From: Crocodylus rhombifer
Taxonomy: Eukaryota; Chordata; Crocodylia; Crocodylidae
NCBI GenBank assembly: GCA_038503035.1
Contig: JAVSML010024424.1
Coordinates: forward strand, 1-64,000
Direction of reading: 5' to 3'
DNA: 64,000 bases
The translations under genes and the position numbers were made by a program. The notes beneath the pieces are model-generated. The model saw nothing but the letters and a program-made list of their open reading frames with translations. It did not search any database and was not told where the DNA came from. Of the stretch, positions 62,875 through 64,000 are shown one piece after another (within the stretch, counting starts at the first letter, position 1; every line of letters begins with the position of its first letter).

Positions 62875-64000
62875 AGGCACAAGTAGCCATGGGGAGTAGA
62901 GCCCATTTATGGCCCAGATAGCAGATCCCAGGTCATTTCCGAAGCCAAGAAGTTTCAGGTGTCCTTTGTCTCCCTCGGGGGTGACGGGCTCTGCTACCTC
63001 ATCCCTCTCTGTACTTGCAGCCCTGCCTTTAGGACGCCTTTATTAGGCTGAGCATTTGACTGAGAGTCTGAAAGCTTGTTTAACTGGCTGGGCCAAGGGT
63101 CTCGCCAAGATAAAGCCGGCAACGACAGTTGGGTGGATGTGGACTCTACAGACCCACTTAACCCAATCGGTGTAGGGTGCAGGCAAAGATGTAGGACGTA
63201 GGCAGCTTGTTCTGAGAGCAAGAGAAGCAGAAGCAGAAGCACTCGCAGGATGCTCTGCTCCATCAGGGCAGCAGGGACAGATTTTGGAGCCACCTGAGAC
63301 AGGTTCCTGATTAGGGGACAGGGCAGAGCTGCAAGGTCAGACACTTCCCTAGTGCCGTACCGTGATTCAGAGAACCACACAAGGCCGGCTTCCCTAAAGA
63401 GAGCTGGTGCCACGCTGTTCGCGGACAGCTTCCTCCTGCCTACGTACCACTGCCCCATCACCAAACAGCAGCCTCTATCCTTCTGGACTCTCCGGGAGCC
63501 TCACGGCTCGTGCGAACCTCTCCCTGCACCTCTCCCATCCCCTGGACATGTTCCTCCATGTGGGAGCCACAGGGCCGTGGCGGGTGGCCCGGGCGCTCTC
63601 TCTGGGCAGCCTCCCTGCAGCCCAAAGAAGGGTTTCTCTACTCTTAGGGTGTTGTTTTAAGCCCCTCAGCACCATGCAAGGCACGTGTCACCACCAGAGC
63701 AACCTCACCAGCTGATCCCCAACTACAGGGATGCCTCCGTTTCTACGGGGCAGGGAGTGACTGAAGGTCTCTCTGCCCCTCGTCTCAGAGCCAGGCCAGC
63801 TTTCCGATTCCTGTTCTGAAACCTGGATGCGGAGCCGTGTTGCCCAGAGGAGGAAGACGCTGGGGCTTCGGCATTGCCAGCTTTGTTTCTACAGCAGTGA
63901 CGCCCGAGGATTGCCGTGGGGAGGCTGGTGGGAATGAATAGTCTCTCTGCAGGTGGAGGGTCTTTTCTTCCCAGATTTTATTCTGCCTTTCCAGGTGTTT
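62875..64000. other. Intergenic DNA to window edge, no gene seen
   Basis: No gene, no clear mobile element. A tiny AGCAGA hexamer run occurs at about 63226-63241. Open frames are short and lack domains. Confidence 0.45.

Overview
This is a 64 kb window of vertebrate nuclear DNA. I think it comes from a sauropsid, most likely a crocodilian. The reasons are spliced genes with GT-AG introns, a CpG-rich promoter region, several CR1-family LINE tails, non-autonomous hAT-like and other small DNA transposons, and old MIR-type CORE-SINEs. Order-level placement is an inference from repeat style, not a proof.

The only protein-coding gene I can support is at the left edge on the + strand. It is the lysine methyltransferase VCPKMT (METTL21D), entered inside exon 1 and read through to its stop codon at 3581. 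Its five exons (to 195, 636-746, 1005-1077, 2212-2331, 3474-3581) join in frame at GT-AG introns. They carry the class I methyltransferase glycine motif and the family's D-x-x-Y motif. Candidate polyadenylation signals lie at 4818 and 6016.

From 3.6 kb to the right edge I see no convincing host gene. About 3.6-15.4 kb is AT-rich. It holds small DNA transposons, and at 7.85-9.57 kb an older + strand CR1 that was split by a younger - strand CR1 (8078-9405). About 15.4-50 kb is GC-rich, so it is crowded with long but meaningless open frames. It contains a possible conserved regulatory element (18.1-18.35 kb), MIR-type SINEs, CR1 tails, a long CA/TG alternating purine-pyrimidine tract with a CR1 tail inside it (25.0-25.7 kb), a nested GC-rich inverted repeat (28.1-28.4 kb), a perfect 24-bp palindrome (21.83 kb) and a 177-bp foldback element flanked by TA (44.07 kb). 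About 52-58 kb is AT-richer again, with a decayed CR1-clade LINE reverse transcriptase (54.17-55.33 kb) and a small transposon (56.13-56.37 kb). The last 6 kb hold a CR1 tail and a hAT-like element.

The window therefore looks like the 3' two-thirds of a short housekeeping gene followed by a gene desert. Its structure comes mostly from transposon fossils, simple repeats and a few candidate regulatory islands. I found no convincing new multi-gene system. The most unusual structure is the nested inverted repeat near 28.1-28.4 kb.
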